Shown here in pieces: positions 42,851 through 56,516 of a stretch of DNA of 64,000 nucleotides; the stretch's first letter is position 1, and each line of letters starts with the position of its first letter. The stretch is taken from the NCBI RefSeq assembly GCF_027942865.1, contig NC_134528.1, forward strand, positions 6,381,586 through 6,445,585. Direction: 5' to 3'. The position numbers and the translations under genes are program-made. A model generated the notes under the pieces. That model saw only the letters and a program-made list of their open reading frames with translations. It made no database searches and was not told where the DNA came from. This stretch comes from Odontesthes bonariensis. Taxonomy: Eukaryota; Chordata; Actinopteri; Atheriniformes; Atherinopsidae.

Positions 42851-43649
42851 TCTAAGCCATGAGACATATCTCTCCAGCTTGTCCTTGGTCTGCCTCAGGA
42901 TCTGCACCTGGTAAGACACAACCAAATTACCTCACCTGGACGGCACTGATTGGAAACAATTCTGTTTTAATTCTTCTCATCTGCATATTCTCCATGTATA
43001 AGAGCAGTGGCTCAACTTGTTGTGGATTTTGTGTTGATCACAAGACACACAGAGGAATTTAAACTCAACCAACTTTATTTATATGGCACCATTCAAACAC
43101 AAGTCTAACCCAAAGCTAAATTCTAACAAAAACAGCCAAGGCAAAAGATGAAAATAGAGAAATAAAGACCACTCATATAAGCATATAAATTGGCAACGAG
43201 AGCAAGATTTCAGTATTAAAACAAAAAGGTTAAATGAAATAAAAGCCAACCTAAAAAGGTTTATCAAAACAAGCAGCTCACAGGGTTATCAATTGATTAA
43301 GCATACGTCCTAAGAGGTCAGTTTAAGCTTTGTTTAATTAAGAAATTTGATAAAACCATTACAACAAATTAGATGCTTCTAAACCAAAATATAAACTGAA
43401 TGAGGTCATAAACCCTTGAAGCTGTGAGCTAGCTTTTGAAACTTCCACCAGAAAAACATCCTCAGATTCAGTCAAAATTCTACAACTTTAAGGCTAAACT
43501 GAACAACCTTGGGCTCTACAGATAAGAAACACCTGGGAGAAATCTGAAAATACAGGCAGTGCTTTTATCCGCACCACCCACACAGAGTAGGATTTTGAAA
43601 AACCTCCTTTAAAAATGGAGGGTTATTTTTGTTCTTGTTTTATTTATTT

Positions 43650-43915
43650 CACATGTTGTGGTGTGAGGAGCAGTGTTGGCTGGCATTAGGGGAGTGACTC
43701 TGGGACGCCAGTGGTCATTGTCTAGCCTCCTGGGGGTGTCGTGGGCCCAAACACTGATGAAAGGAGGTTCCCACCTGATGACCCCAATGCCATGTTGGTC
43801 AGCACTGCTCACATATTAAAGGGAGTATAGGGAATTATTTACTGAGTCTGGTCCTTTTATTTATTTTTTTCTTTAGCACAAGTTTCTTGTGTTTACCTTG
43901 AATCCAAATCTAGCC
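43650..43915 (+). mobile_element. RLE-type LINE, 3' end only (upstream tandem copy)
   Basis: About 250 bp nearly identical to 47665-47930, from GTTGTGGTGTGAGGAGCAG to TCTTGTGTTTACCTTGAA. It stands directly before the longer LINE copy, in the same orientation. Confidence 0.8.
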
Positions 43916-46900
43916 TAGCTAGTGACTGTTGTGAATAGGGCAGCTGACAACAAGGGAAATACCATGTGACAGATTGGAAAGACAGCTGACAGGAGGCAAA
44001 GACCCAAAGGTGCTGCCATGGGCTAGCAATCCATGGTAGCGGTAGCAAGGCCTAGCAGCTTTGTTACAACCAGCATAAGCTACAGACAGATTAAAGAGAA
44101 TACCCCTAGAGTCAGCGAGAGCAGGGCCGGAAGATGACTCACAGGTAGACTACATGGCAACTGACACTGGAACGAACATGACTATGAGGTGGATACGCGA
44201 CTCAGTGAAGGATAGGGGCACGGACCTATTCTCTAGGGCTAGAACTGGGCAGAATAGTTCTCAGAGGAAAGAGAGCGTAGTTGGACAAAATAAAAGTGGT
44301 AGACTCTGGGAAGTAAGCTCCAGGTTTGTCCTTGTGGCTGGCAGAAAGTAACATCAGTTAGAGGCCTTAAAATGCATCAGGGAAGAAAGAGATGTGTGGT
44401 AAAGGAAGGGCAGTGTGGCCGAATCGATCAGTATTTTTTTAAGAAGTCAATCGAGTAAGTCGGATAAAGTTCTAAGAAGGGATGCAGAAAGCGAGAGTTA
44501 AGTGGCTTAGGGCAAATAGTAACAAAGAATGGGAGGCAGTCAATAAAGATTTGTCGATAATATTGGGTAGGTTAGGAGGAAATGCAAGCGATAGGCTACA
44601 GAAGATCGTAGATATAATTTATTCCTATGGTGTAGAGAGATTTGGTTTGCAAGATAGAAAGAGGGTTGAAAGAGTACATTTAGGTAAGTCTAGACGGCAA
44701 AAAGAGATGGAGAAATTGGTTAAGGAAAGAAGAAATTTCAGAAAGCAGTGGAAAAGAGCTACAGAAGAAGAGAGGGAGGGAATTAATGTTTTGCAGGAAG
44801 AATTGAGAAGTAGGCTAGCAATAATCAGAAGGGCTGAATGTCTTAGGAAAAAGAGAAAGAAGAAAGAATATGTATGGACTGCGTTTTACAGGGACCCATT
44901 CAAGTTTGTTAAAGGATTGTTTAACCAGGAAAAGGGAGGGCAGCTTAAGGCAACAAAGTCAGAGGTGGAAGAGTCTCTAAGAAATACATATTCAGATCTT
45001 GAGCAGCATAGAGTAGCAGGCCTTCCACCTGACATGCCACCATTAGGAGAGTTAGCTCATAAGATGGATGTTAGACCACCTAGGTGGATGGAGGTTGAGG
45101 AGGTAGTCAGGCGTGCAAAGGCTTCGTCGGCCCCAGGGCCGAATGGATAAAAGTGCACCTGATATCCTCAAGTTTTTGTGGAGGCAATTAAGAATAGTTT
45201 GGGAGAAACAGATTATTCCTAGATAATGGTGTAGGGCAGGAGGCGTTCTCATTCCAAAGGAGAAAGAGTCCTCGGACCTGAGTCAGTTCCGGATGATCTC
45301 TCTCCCTAAATGTAGAGGATTTTCTTTAGTTTAGTTCCACAAAGATTAGCTAGTTATTTAGAAAATAATAGCTTAAGAGATACTACTGTGCAGAAGGTAG
45401 GAATACCAGGTTTCGCAGGGTGTTTAGAGCACACTAGCATGATTTGGCATCCGATTTAGACAGCCAAGATTGAGAAAAAAGACTAGCATATTATATTTCT
45501 GGATCTAGCAAATGCATTTGGTTCAGTGCCACATGGCCTTATTTGGAAAGTATTTGAGTATTTTAGAGTGCCTGTAATAGTTGTTAACTTAGTAAGAGCA
45601 TATTTTCAGGATATTAGACTGTGCCTAAGTACAGCAGGTTTCACAACAGGTTGGTAGAGGCTAGAAATAGGCATTATGGCAGAGTGTACGATTTATTAGA
45701 GCTTCCAAGTGGGTTGTAGGTGGTGAGAGACGTCAGGATGGCATGCGCCGTACTGAGAGACTTAATAAAAATCTTAAGTGGGCTGGGATGAAAATCAAAC
45801 CTATTAAGTCTAGAAGTATCTCAATAAGTAGAGGGAAATTAAGTGATAGAGAGTTTGTAATAGATTAAGAAAACATTCCAATAATTAGGGAAAAAGCAGT
45901 AAAGAGTTTAGGCAGGTGATACCAGGCAGACATGAATGATGGAGAGCGGGCAGTGCAGTTTCGGAAAGATGCTGCTGAGGGACTGGATAGAATAGATAAA
46001 TCAGAGCTTCCAGGAAAGTTGAAGCCGTGGTGCCTGCAGTTTGGATTGTTTCCTAGGTTGATGTGGCCACTGTCTGTGTATGAGATTCCAGTATCTGTTG
46101 TAGAAAAAATGGAACGATTAGTTAGCTTTTATATTAGGAAGTGGCTAGGTGTTCCTAGATGCTTAAGTACTGTGGCACTGTATGGGGAAGGCATACTCCA
46201 GCTCCCAGTATCTAGTCTAGTAGAGGAGTTTAAATGTGCTAAAGTTAGGACAGAGCTCCTGTTAGCTGGGAGTAAAGATGTGGTAGTTAGTAAGGTGGTT
46301 CCAAACCCAACCAAGGGGAGGAAGTGGAAACCAAGAATGGCAGCTCAGGAGGCAGAAGCAACTCTTAGACATACAGAGATTGTGGGTAATGTGCAAATAG
46401 GCCAGGGAGGCTTGGGGCTTGGCCCAGGCAAATCAGTGTGGAGTAGAGCAGGTCCCAAGAAGAAGAGAAAGCTAGTTGGTGAGCAGGTTCGTAGACAGGA
46501 GGAAATGTTAAGGGGTACAAAGGCAGTGGCTCAGGCTAAGCAGGGACGGTGGTTGAATTGGGAAGGTGTAGAGAAGAAAAAGCTTAGTTGGAAAGAACTG
46601 TGGAGTATGGAGGAAAGGAGTATTAGATTTTTGATACGGGCAACATATGATGTATTGCCAACTCCCCAGAATCTAAAACTCTGGGTAAATGGAGACCCGT
46701 TATGTTCGTTATGTTCAGGTACTGCAACTCTAAGGCATATTTGTCAGGTTGTAAGGTTAGTCTGTCACAAGGTACATGGTGTCATGACCAAGTATTAACA
46801 AGCTTAGCTGCAGGTATTGAAGATAAAAGAAGGCAGGTAAACTAAGGAGGGTCTAAGGTGAAGAGAGTTGCAATTCAGTTTGTTCAAGAGGGGGAGAAAG

Positions 46901-47935
46901 TTAATAAGGAGGCAAGGCAGCTTGGAGGATGCTTGGGATTGGGAGATGCAGGTAGATTTAGGAAATGAGCTTGTTGTTCCCCAGGAAATAGCCTCTACAA
47001 ATCTGAGGCCTGATATAGTTTTGTGGTCTAGGAGTAGAATGAGAGTCTATTTCATAGAGCTGACTGTTCCTTGGGAGGAATTAGTAGCAGAAACATATGA
47101 AAAGCTTGGGTATGTGGAGTTGGGGGCAGAAGCAGAAGCAGAGCAGCGAGGATGGAAGGTTAGAATCTGTCCAGTGGAAGTAGGATGTAGAGGATTTGTT
47201 GCAAAGTCTGTTGTCTCATTGTTGAGGGAGCTGGGTGTAAGTGGACAGAGTGTGAGGAAAGTAGTGAAGGAATTGTCAGATGAGGCAGTAAAATCCAGTC
47301 AGTGGATTTGGATTAGAAGAAGCAATAGCAGCTGGGGGCCCAGCAGGGGGAGCAATTAGGGTAAACAGACTTTTGAAAAAGCAAAGAAGAAGTCCAAGAT
47401 ATTTAAGTGGAGGGTGTGGCCCATATGAGCCTTTTGAAACCAGAAGGCCATTTTGGGTGAGTTGGCTTTGAGTGAGTTGTATGGCTTTGTGTTTGCTGGC
47501 ATTTTTTAGTGATTATAGGACTGTATAGGTGAGTTTGTCGGCTGAATCTCTGGCACCCTCTACATTTTCATTACCCCCTACCCTTAACCAGGGTTTGCAT
47601 CCCCACCCCGCTGTGACTGGTGTGCAGTTGGTGAGAGGCTGAGGTAGCTTGTGATTGTAAAAGATGGTTGTTGTGGTGTGAGGAGCAGTGATGGCTGGCA
47701 TTAGGGGGGTGAGTCTGGGACGCCAGTGGTCATTGTCTAGCCTCCTGGAGGTGTCGTGGGCCCAACTTGACGAAACACTGATGAAAGGAGGTTCCCACCT
47801 GATGACCCCAATGACATGTTGGTCAGCACTGCTCACTGATCTATATTATAGGGAGTATAGGGAATTATTCACTGAGTCTGGTCCTTTTATTTTTTCTTTA
47901 GCACACGTTTCTTGTGTTTTCCTTGAACACAGTAT
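43916..47935 (+). mobile_element. LINE with restriction-like endonuclease (R2/R4/Hero-like), dead
   Basis: Four pieces of one polyprotein in order. At 44482-45150 there is a basic region leading to KASSAPGPNG, the start of the reverse transcriptase. At 45150-45930 the reverse transcriptase is full of stops, with LDLANAFGSVPHGLIW visible at about 45500-45550. At 45932-46798 lie the thumb and CSLCSGTATLRHI, the zinc-knuckle remnant. At 46868-47359 lies the endonuclease, with RPDIVLW and IELTVPWEEL, the PD-(D/E)xK-like signature, followed by VEVGCRGF. The 3' UTR runs from about 47520 to 47935. Such LINEs use this C-terminal nuclease for target-primed reverse transcription, often at preferred sites. 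Multiple stops and frame changes make it non-autonomous. Confidence 0.8.
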
Positions 47936-50928
47936 TTTCGCATGCGTCAGGAAGCGCAGATGTCCACAGTTTCAAAGAAACACTGGTGTGGATTGGCAGC
48001 AGGACAAATAATTAATCTAAATTAAAATTAAATTAAAAAGCATTGTTTCACATCCCTCTGGTTAAGAACTGCAAAGTTATACAGAAATTGACATTACATG
48101 GTTGTTAGGTCCATTATGTGATTTAAATTAATCTATAGATCATGTGTTTAATATTACAAAAAAATCTGACTGCAATTAAAGCAGAAGTCTTGTATGCAGG
48201 AGAAAAAACCCGCGGTTGAACTGGTTGTAGGAAAAGCTGATGTCCTGTAACTTGCTTTGAGGACTGAACTCAGTGGGAACTAAGAGGCAAGGGGTACATG
48301 CACATTCCTGAGAGGGTCAGGGTCAGCGAGGGTGGATTAGTCAACAGGGGCCTGACACTTTAGATTTTTCTAAAGTCTCTCACAGGTTAATCTGGCCATG
48401 AATGACAGCTGGTGAAAAAAGGGGTAAAGATTATATGGCTAACCCCTTACCCACACACCACTTAGGCAACTCATTCCTTAGTCAAGGCAGGAGTTGAAAT
48501 GATGGAATGAAATCATCGACGATTATCCATTTTTGTGTGTCTGTGTTTGTTTAAAACCAAACTACCAACCATGAAACTAGCTGGAGAGTTTTTGCATGCA
48601 TGTAATTTCACTGGAGATCTCTTCAGGATCCCAGGCCCTAAGCTGTGAGCCCCAATAACTTTATCTTATAGAAAGATTCCCTCTCACAAGAAGAAGATAA
48701 CTATGTGGAAGGTGTTTATTTACAGCACGCCAAGCCTAAACTTAACTATGTTGCAGGCATGTGCATCCCAGTGACTTCGGTGAACTCTTGCTTTAAATAA
48801 AATGCCATCAGAAGGTCAGAGTCTTAGCTTAATCTTTGAATTAAATTAATGTCTGTTTGAGAGACTTAAAAACTGAACAGATAATCATGTTTTTCACACA
48901 TTTAATTTTATTACTTTGGTAAAAACCTCTGAATCAGAATGGTTATGATTTAAGTGATCGTGAGCTGACGTGAAGTCCTAACGGGCTGATTTTCAGCCAC
49001 AATTTCTGACGTGTTTAGACGTCTGGCAACTTTGGCACATGTGCAAAGTGCCAAGGCCAATTTGAGTCTAGTTTCACATATACATGCAGGAGGGATTCGA
49101 ACACCAAACAAATTATTTGGGCATTTTAGTCCAGTTTATGATGTTTGATTTCATATGATTTTGGTCAGATTAACATGTTTACATGCATTTAAAAAGTCCA
49201 GTCTTGGTTGGTCCAATATAATAAATAATTTAATTTTTTTGTGTCATTAAAAAGATTTGTATGATTTATAATGTTTTTGAAGCTTTATGACGAAATACTT
49301 GGAAAACTTAAAGTATGATAATTGCCATCACTGTGAGCATGTTAGCTTATTGACATTAGAATTTAGCACAGAGTAGCCTTACAGACGACCAAATTTGGCT
49401 CTTAATCTATATCAATCTACTAATCTACTAATGCGCTTCCCAAACAACAAGAATGTACAGTCCTGACAGCTGACCTGATCTTAAATCCAAATCAAAATGC
49501 TCATAAGCTCCATGCTCACCCCCTGCTCACTTACATACACAAGTATCCAACACACATAGACTGGATTGGACAGTAGCTAATAAGATGAGAGTTAATCCTC
49601 AGAGCTAATTGTATAGAGTAATGGCCCTGTTTCCATCAAACACGCACATGAAGATATCACACAGTCCGCCTTCACAAAGAAAAATGAACACGGTTACACT
49701 GGTGCTAACGGCAAATCAGGTCATGCTGAGGCAGAGAAGCTCGAGATTAAGAAAGCTCACAGCAGAGAATAACGGAGCGTGAAGCTTTTAGTTTGGCTGG
49801 AAACAACAAAGGAGATCCTCTTAAGAAGGGAGGGAGGAAGAGTGTCAGAAATGAGAGGAGGAAGGAGAGACAACATTTAGAGCTCTCTGCTCTGCGGCAG
49901 GGCAGAGGGCAAAACGGGATATAAGGTGTGAATTTAAAGGTAAGAGCTTCATTTTTATTGTGATCCATCGTCGTGCTGTGGCTGTGAGCGTGTATGAATT
50001 TAGTTAAGAAGTTAATTGAGAGTTTACTCTCTCAGACTATGCAGATTAGTTAAGTATGAGTGACTGTTAGGTCAGTTAGGGACAGAGGTGAATTACACAG
50101 TTTCACATTTAGCTTCAACAATAACGTGGATTCAAGCATTTCTTTTTCTGCTTATAAAACAGGGAGGGAATGTTTTTATTCTTAATAAAAAATAGTCTCA
50201 TAACTGTTTTTTACAAACATAAAAATAGAAGAATGTATTAGAAACGGCATGTGTGCTGACTGATAGAAAAAGTGAAAATAATTGTAATTTCTTATAGGCT
50301 GAAAGCTACCATCCCTATCTTACTTTGACTTAATTGCTCCTCTACTCAACTGATGGCCAAATGCTATTTTAAATTTGTCTCTATCAATCTTCCTTTTGTC
50401 TCAATAATCAAATAATCTGGATTGTGTAATCTCATTTGACTAATCTGTGAGTTCCTGTGGATGCGCGGGTGCTTGTGTGTGCGCACTGACCTTTTGTCTC
50501 AGTCCTCTTGTGTCCATGTCAGTGTTTTCCTAAACAACCACATTAGATGAGGCCTCAGCACTAGCTATCAAAACAGTTATCACAAAGAAACTATGAGTTA
50601 TGGTTCCTTGTATTAATTAAATAATCAACACAAGAGGAAATGTAAGAAAATGCTGCCTAGGTTCATCCTAGAGGAGTGAGGAGCAGCAATTTTAGGCATT
50701 ATACACTGAAGATAGAGAGAAAATGAGCTGCTTAGGGGTTCAATTCTGGCCGGCTGTGTTGGTTCACGCATTAACCACACACAAAACGCTCAAATTAATA
50801 GATGCACAAATGCGCAGTGCAGTTAAATATGGCTTTGAAATTTAACCTTTTCTGTCTATGGCCATTTCTGAAGGCTGTGTATTTAAAAAGAAATGTCTGA
50901 ATATTAAGATATGTGTTTCTCCCCTCAG
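47936..50928. other. Gene-free upstream region of gprin2
   Basis: I find no coding frame or named repeat. A splice acceptor at 50927-50928 (CCCCTCAG) precedes the gprin2 coding exon, so this stretch probably holds at least one noncoding first exon and a long intron. A GA-rich candidate first exon ending at a GT lies near 49790-49940. Confidence 0.4.
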
Positions 50929-50943
50929 GTTAGTGCTGTTGTC

Positions 50944-52914
50944 ATGGCGAGGGCTGGTCGCCCTACATCTGAGAGCTACCAGCCCGTCTGTTGTTCGGTC
51001 AGTCAGTCATTGTCCTCCTCCAGTGCACCTGGGATTGTGGTGGATGAGGATGACCAGACACCCATTTTCTCCCTCTCTAAGAGCGCATTGGATGTTGTCA
51101 TGGCAACGGGCCCGCCACACAAGCGAGACCCAGCTTGGACTAGATTGGACCTGAAGCGCAGCTCCAGCACCAATACACACTCTGAACATAATTCAGTGAC
51201 GCTCCAGCAGCTGCACCATCACAGGTGGAGACACAACGGCCAGCAGCTGTCATTCAACACCCAAAACGAGGTAATGCACAGCCCTCCGTCTCTCAGTGAG
51301 CGATGGATTTCCAACATGCACCATTGGAGCGGGTTTACTGGCAGCACGCACAGCCGCAGCAGCACTCCAGATACAGTTGTGTGGAAAGGAGGGTTCTCAC
51401 GTCCTTGTAGTCTCAGCCAGGAAGCTCCTCTCTCCTCGACACCAGACTCTCCACTGTCCAAACTAACCTCTCCACCAACCACACCCTCACCATTTATTTC
51501 CCCCTTCCAGACTCCTACTTTACCCCCTTTAGATATTTTATCTTCCTCTTTTTCTGCACTAAGACTGAGCACACATCAGCTACCTGAATCCTCATCTCAC
51601 CCTGGGCTGACCAGTACGGAGGATGAAGGCTCCCAGGAGAAGCTTGCATTTCAGTTCCCTTCACCAGTCCTGTCGCCTGTTAGCTTAGCAGACACGGGAG
51701 TGTGCTCAGATACTGGATGCCAAATTGATGATGCCACGAAAGAGATGCCCAGCCCAAGTGACACAGAGCTGTTGGAAGGAGAAAGAGAGAAGAGCCTTTT
51801 GCAAATGACAAACGACCAGAAACCAAATTCTCCCTCAGAAGGACAAGAATCCAAAGAAGAACCTTCAAGCTGCCATCTTGCGCTGCCATGGCAGGTGGAG
51901 CAGAGTTTGTTGGCAAGCCGAAGTTGGAGATCACCACTTGTCTCTTCTATGAGTGACTCACAATTGGATGAACATTGCAAGTACGTGAAGCCCTGGAGGG
52001 GAACTGCAAAGACTCCAAAGGAAGAGCTGTCCAGGGAAGAAGCTACAATGACCTCACAGCTGGAAATGGTGGATGCAGCTGTGCAGACAGACTCTCCTTT
52101 GGGCTCCTTTAGTGACCTGAGGAATATGCCCACCTCCAACACAGGGTCCCACTCTATCTTGGGCTCGCCGCCTGGATCCAGACTGAACCTGAAATCTCCT
52201 GTGGGATCACACTCTAATTTGGTATCGCCATCTTCAAGCATGTTCCCGTTGAGCAGCGGAGAAGAGGAGGAGAACCAACAGGACGACCCAAAGTGGAACG
52301 TTACCGCTGCTTCTTTACACCATCTGGAGAGGAGGAGGTCGTGTCTGAAGATCCAAGCAGAGGAACGGGATGAGCTAGGTAGGAGGTGCAGCATGAAGCA
52401 GGTTCAGTGGGATGAAGACGGTCTGACGTGGGACGTTCATGGAGCATCTGTAGACCCAAAGGTGCTGAGCACAGCCATACAGAAACACCTGGACCAGAAA
52501 CACCTGGAGCCCAAGAACGACCCCCTACCACCCAAACGCTCCTCTACGAAGAAGAAAGCGCCAAAGCCTCCTGTCATATCAAGCTTGGTAACGACCATGG
52601 CCCCTGATATGAGTCCACCTGCCATGAGTATGAAATGTATAGTGGATGGTGAGAGTGAGGAAACACAGGAGCCAGACGAAGGGACAGAGGAGCAGCAGGA
52701 AGCAGGAGACAAAAAGGAGGAAACAGCGGAGGCTCCTCGTAGACAAAGCAGAGGAGAGCGAGATAAGACAAAAGATGTTAAGATGCAGGAAGAGCAGGAT
52801 ATCAGCAGTCCAAAGTCTCCCACACATGGGAGTGGACTCATAAAGAAAAGGATTGTGATCAGGTCACTGAAGAGGCCTGGGTGGTGCGGAGGCTCCAGAA
52901 ACACTGATGACTGA
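50944..52914 (+). CDS. gprin2: G protein-regulated inducer of neurite outgrowth, GPRIN2-like
   Basis: GPRIN proteins bind activated G-alpha i/o/z subunits at the plasma membrane and promote neurite growth. The whole coding sequence is one exon of 656 codons, as in GPRIN genes, preceded by an acceptor at 50928 and starting at the first in-frame ATG after it. The first 470 residues are low-complexity, rich in Ser and Pro, with several LGSPPGS/LKSPVGS-like short repeats near 400-430. The conserved C-terminal GRIN domain begins near residue 485: VQWDEDGLTWDVHGASVDP and AIQKHL. The end is basic (KKRIVIRSLKRPGWCGG) with a single cysteine that could be palmitoylated. Paralogue choice rests on synteny: GPRIN2 adjoins SYT15 in human. 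Confidence 0.85.
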   Translation: MARAGRPTSESYQPVCCSVSQSLSSSSAPGIVVDEDDQTPIFSLSKSALDVVMATGPPHKRDPAWTRLDLKRSSSTNTHSEHNSVTLQQLHHHRWRHNGQQLSFNTQNEVMHSPPSLSERWISNMHHWSGFTGSTHSRSSTPDTVVWKGGFSRPCSLSQEAPLSSTPDSPLSKLTSPPTTPSPFISPFQTPTLPPLDILSSSFSALRLSTHQLPESSSHPGLTSTEDEGSQEKLAFQFPSPVLSPVSLADTGVCSDTGCQIDDATKEMPSPSDTELLEGEREKSLLQMTNDQKPNSPSEGQESKEEPSSCHLALPWQVEQSLLASRSWRSPLVSSMSDSQLDEHCKYVKPWRGTAKTPKEELSREEATMTSQLEMVDAAVQTDSPLGSFSDLRNMPTSNTGSHSILGSPPGSRLNLKSPVGSHSNLVSPSSSMFPLSSGEEEENQQDDPKWNVTAASLHHLERRRSCLKIQAEERDELGRRCSMKQVQWDEDGLTWDVHGASVDPKVLSTAIQKHLDQKHLEPKNDPLPPKRSSTKKKAPKPPVISSLVTTMAPDMSPPAMSMKCIVDGESEETQEPDEGTEEQQEAGDKKEETAEAPRRQSRGERDKTKDVKMQEEQDISSPKSPTHGSGLIKKRIVIRSLKRPGWCGGSRNTDD

Positions 52915-55411
52915 TACTGGAAACTGATGATAATTCTGTTCAGCTGTTGTCTAAATTTTCAACATTAAACCTTACATGTTTAAAAATGGTTTAACCCAAA
53001 CTACCCCAAACCAAGCCTCCAATCACACCACAGCACAGATTCCCTTTTTGCTTCATCCCAGTCTCTGATCCAATTTAGAATAAAAAGCATTGCAGTGACA
53101 GCTGGGTGCAGTTCTGATGAGATAGTCATCGATTAGCAATAAAAAACTAGCAGAGGGTAACACAATTATTAATTAAGATGTTTAATAGAAACTGTTTTTC
53201 TTTCTGTTGCTGTAAAGTTCCTTTTACATGACAAAAATTAAACAAACAATAAAAATATACCTAACTCTAATCAGTTAGTGAGCAAATGTAGATTTGTGTG
53301 CGTTTTAGGTTGATTACAGAATCCATCAAATTCTCTTATCTGTTCCTTTGGCTCTGCAACACCAACAATGGGTCAAAGTTGGAGTTGTGTTTGGGGATAT
53401 AACTCTTTTGCAAATGAGGTACCATAGAAGGATATGGGAGATCAAGTTCAATTACAGTTTCCACGATTTTGCTTTTTTGTTCTCCCGCCATGCTGTATTT
53501 GACCAAAAAACTAGAAAACATTCTTCTGGACATAATTTTGTTCGGTTTTCACCAAAAAAAAAAGTTACCATATGGATTTTTGCTTTACAAATGTGATTTT
53601 CCATCACAGCCAATCAAATTCTGCAGCACAAGTTCGAATCTCAACATCACTTTGATCTCTTAATACCAAATCTGATCCATGTGGCTTTTCTCATTTCTAT
53701 TTTTTGTGACAGTTTGGATGCTTCTCGTTATATTGGCTTACGCTTCCTTGTGTCGTCTGTCCTTCTGTGAACGAAAAATAAATCCTCGATCAAAAACAGC
53801 TGCATCCTACACAGCATCTGCCGCGCAGAGCTAAGTTGTTCTGAGACACATAATTCTCTCGTTCTCCAGTCTCATTTCCGTCTCTGTTCTACATTTGCAT
53901 CAGGAGGACACAAACGTCTGTCACATATACGAGTATGAGTCCAAAGGCAGCTAATTTTGCTCCAGCAGTATTTTTTTTCCCCCATATGAATATGATGCAG
54001 TTGGTGCTGACAGTGCTTTAACGTCCTCAGCTTAAAAATGCTCATCTCTGCCACTGACCTCTCAAAAAGACTCAAGGACTTTCAAGGCAAACACTGTCAC
54101 CAATAAATGTATCTTGGCTGTCCCTAAATGAGAAATCAATTGTTGTGCTCATTTGATATAAGTCACGACATACAAGGGGTCATCGCAAAACAATGAGTGG
54201 AGAATGCAACTGTGCCAGAGTTCACGTACAGATGACGTTGGTGGAAAACGTCAAGATTGTCTCATTATATTAAAGGCCTGTCCCCTGGACTCCTCCTTAT
54301 TCTCCTCCTCACCTCAACCACTTACGTCTCAGGTTGGAGGGACTTAGACATGAGGAGAGGAATCAGGAATACACGTGACCACCAGGAAATCAAAGCAATC
54401 TCATGACAGATTGTAAAATACACACATTAGTCCACAGAAAAATCCATGGAAAGCTAGAGCTCATTGGTTCAAATCCTTTCCTGCAGTTTTTTTTCCACAT
54501 TCACTTTTCTACTTTTCCCCCAATAGTTACAGTTTGGAGTTAAAAGTATGCGTTAAGGTTTAGGTGTTAAAAAGTACATAGCTTGGGTTAGAAACTGTAT
54601 ATTTTAACAGAGTACTCCGTTTATTACTCATTGATCATGTTTGTTATCACGTGAGGAGACACCACCTGAGACAAAATAACTGCCAATCAAAAGGTTCTCT
54701 CCTCACAATTTTTAAACCTGAATTGTGAATTTGCAACTGTTTGATGTGTGAATAAATCTCACTGTTTCACAGCTTCTGGTGAGACTGGGCTGAGAAAGCA
54801 ACACTGTGTTTGGCCCAAAGACAGTAAATTAAAGAAAATTACAAAGTGATGTCAGCCATTGTTTTGTGAACAGTCATTTTTGAAGCTTTGAGTTCAGCAT
54901 TTGATCATCAACATTTTGGTCTTTTTGGAGTTAGAGTGACTTTTTTTGGACAAGAAGGTGGAGCTGGGGGGACTTACTGGAAAGCTGACTGGGAAAAAGT
55001 TTCTATCTTTGAGGAGAAGCAAATGTTGAACTATGACTGCTAGCACATTCATCAGGAATGAATCTAGCTAATGACACCATCATCATCATCAACTGACTGA
55101 ATCTGATTATTTTCTTAATGCCAATGTCTAGTGACCACCGCTGATATGAAATCTTCATAGAGGTCCTTTCATAGTCAGAGCATTTCAGAGTTTAAACAGG
55201 CTGATGACATGCTGTGCTAAAAAGGAATGGTGGACGGTGCTTCATCAGTCCACTGAAGCTGACCAATCAGAGTGGAGAGCAGCCTCCCTGAGATCTAAAT
55301 GGAAACATTTATTATGTCGAAGCAAATAGCACCACACATGCCTCTTTTTTTTTCTTACTACATAGTATCAATCAGGCTAATACCTGCATGATGGTTTTGT
55401 TTACTTGCTCA
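52915..55411. other. gprin2 3' UTR and gene-free DNA
   Basis: A polyadenylation signal AATAAA lies at 53079-53084, 165 bp after the stop codon. Beyond it I see no gene or repeat family I can name. Confidence 0.45.
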
Positions 55412-55985
55412 CAAATCAGATTTATTTATATAGCACATTTCATGTACAAACAGTTCAAAGTGCTTTACATAAAATAAAAGCATTGCAGCAGGGAGTGCAA
55501 AAAGCATTAAAAATACATAAAAGAATATTAAGAGAAACAAATAAAATCATTTAAATGAATTTAAAAACAGGCAACAGTCTAGATAAGTTAAAAGATATTT
55601 CATGCATAGACACATGAGAAAAGAAATGTTTTTAACCTGGATTTAAAAATGTCTCCATTTGGTGAAAGTTTAATCTCCACTGGCAGTTTGTTCCACTTGT
55701 TTGCAGCATAACAGCTAAATGCTGCTTCTCCATGTTTAGTCTGGACTCTGGACTTGACCAGCTGACCTGAGTCCTTGGATCTAAGAGCTCTGCTGGGTTT
55801 ATATTCTCTGAACAGATCACAGATGTATTTTGGGCCTAAACCGTTCTGGGATTTGTAAACCATCAGCAGCTTTTAAAATCTATTCTGTGACTGAGTGGAA
55901 GCCAGAGTAAAGATTTTAAAACTGGTTTGATGTGTTCAGATCTCTTAGTCCGGGTTAAAACTCTAGCAGCAGCGTTTTAGGCTGC
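55412..55985 (-). mobile_element. L2-type LINE, short 3' copy
   Basis: Nearly identical to the 3' 570 bp of the L2 at 20086-21262, encoding MVYKSQNGLGPKYICD to FLFSCVYA. It is 5' truncated at about 55980 and has one base loss near 55870 that breaks the frame. Confidence 0.85.
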
Positions 55986-56516
55986 AAATATGCCCTATTA
56001 TTTCCTCCTTTCTTTTACAAACTGATAAATGGGCGAAGGAACAAAACGTAAAAAGTAAACAAAACCAATGAGGTGATTCAGAGAACCGCATTTAAATATC
56101 TGGTGTAGGAATAAGCTCTGATTCACAGACAAAGCCACACTCACTCAACTTACTCACCGCAGGAAAAACACACAAAGTTGAGTTGTATGTAAACTTGGTG
56201 AACCACAGTGGTGACGTTTGACCATTCAAGCGCTGCCATTCAGATGAGCGGGCACATTCTCTTTCATTCACCACAGCAAAAAAAGATCAGCTCACTCGTG
56301 GCTTCTGCTGCAGTTATTGTTGTCATATCTCCACAGATGTGTGTTTGTTGTGTTCCCAGTATTTGTTTTCGTTTTCTGGTCTTAAAGGAATGATTAAATG
56401 CTAGAAATTAGAGGAAAACTGGATCTCATCACCAAAAATCAGTGTACAGGTTGTGCTACATAATTCACAGAACACACTGTGAGCACTCGGACCAACAACT
56501 GTGCAACATGGTCACA

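Noticed and set aside
51651-52394. Long minus-strand frame opposite gprin2
   Set aside because: Shadow frame in the Ser/Pro-rich coding exon; no domain and the plus strand is clearly the real gene.
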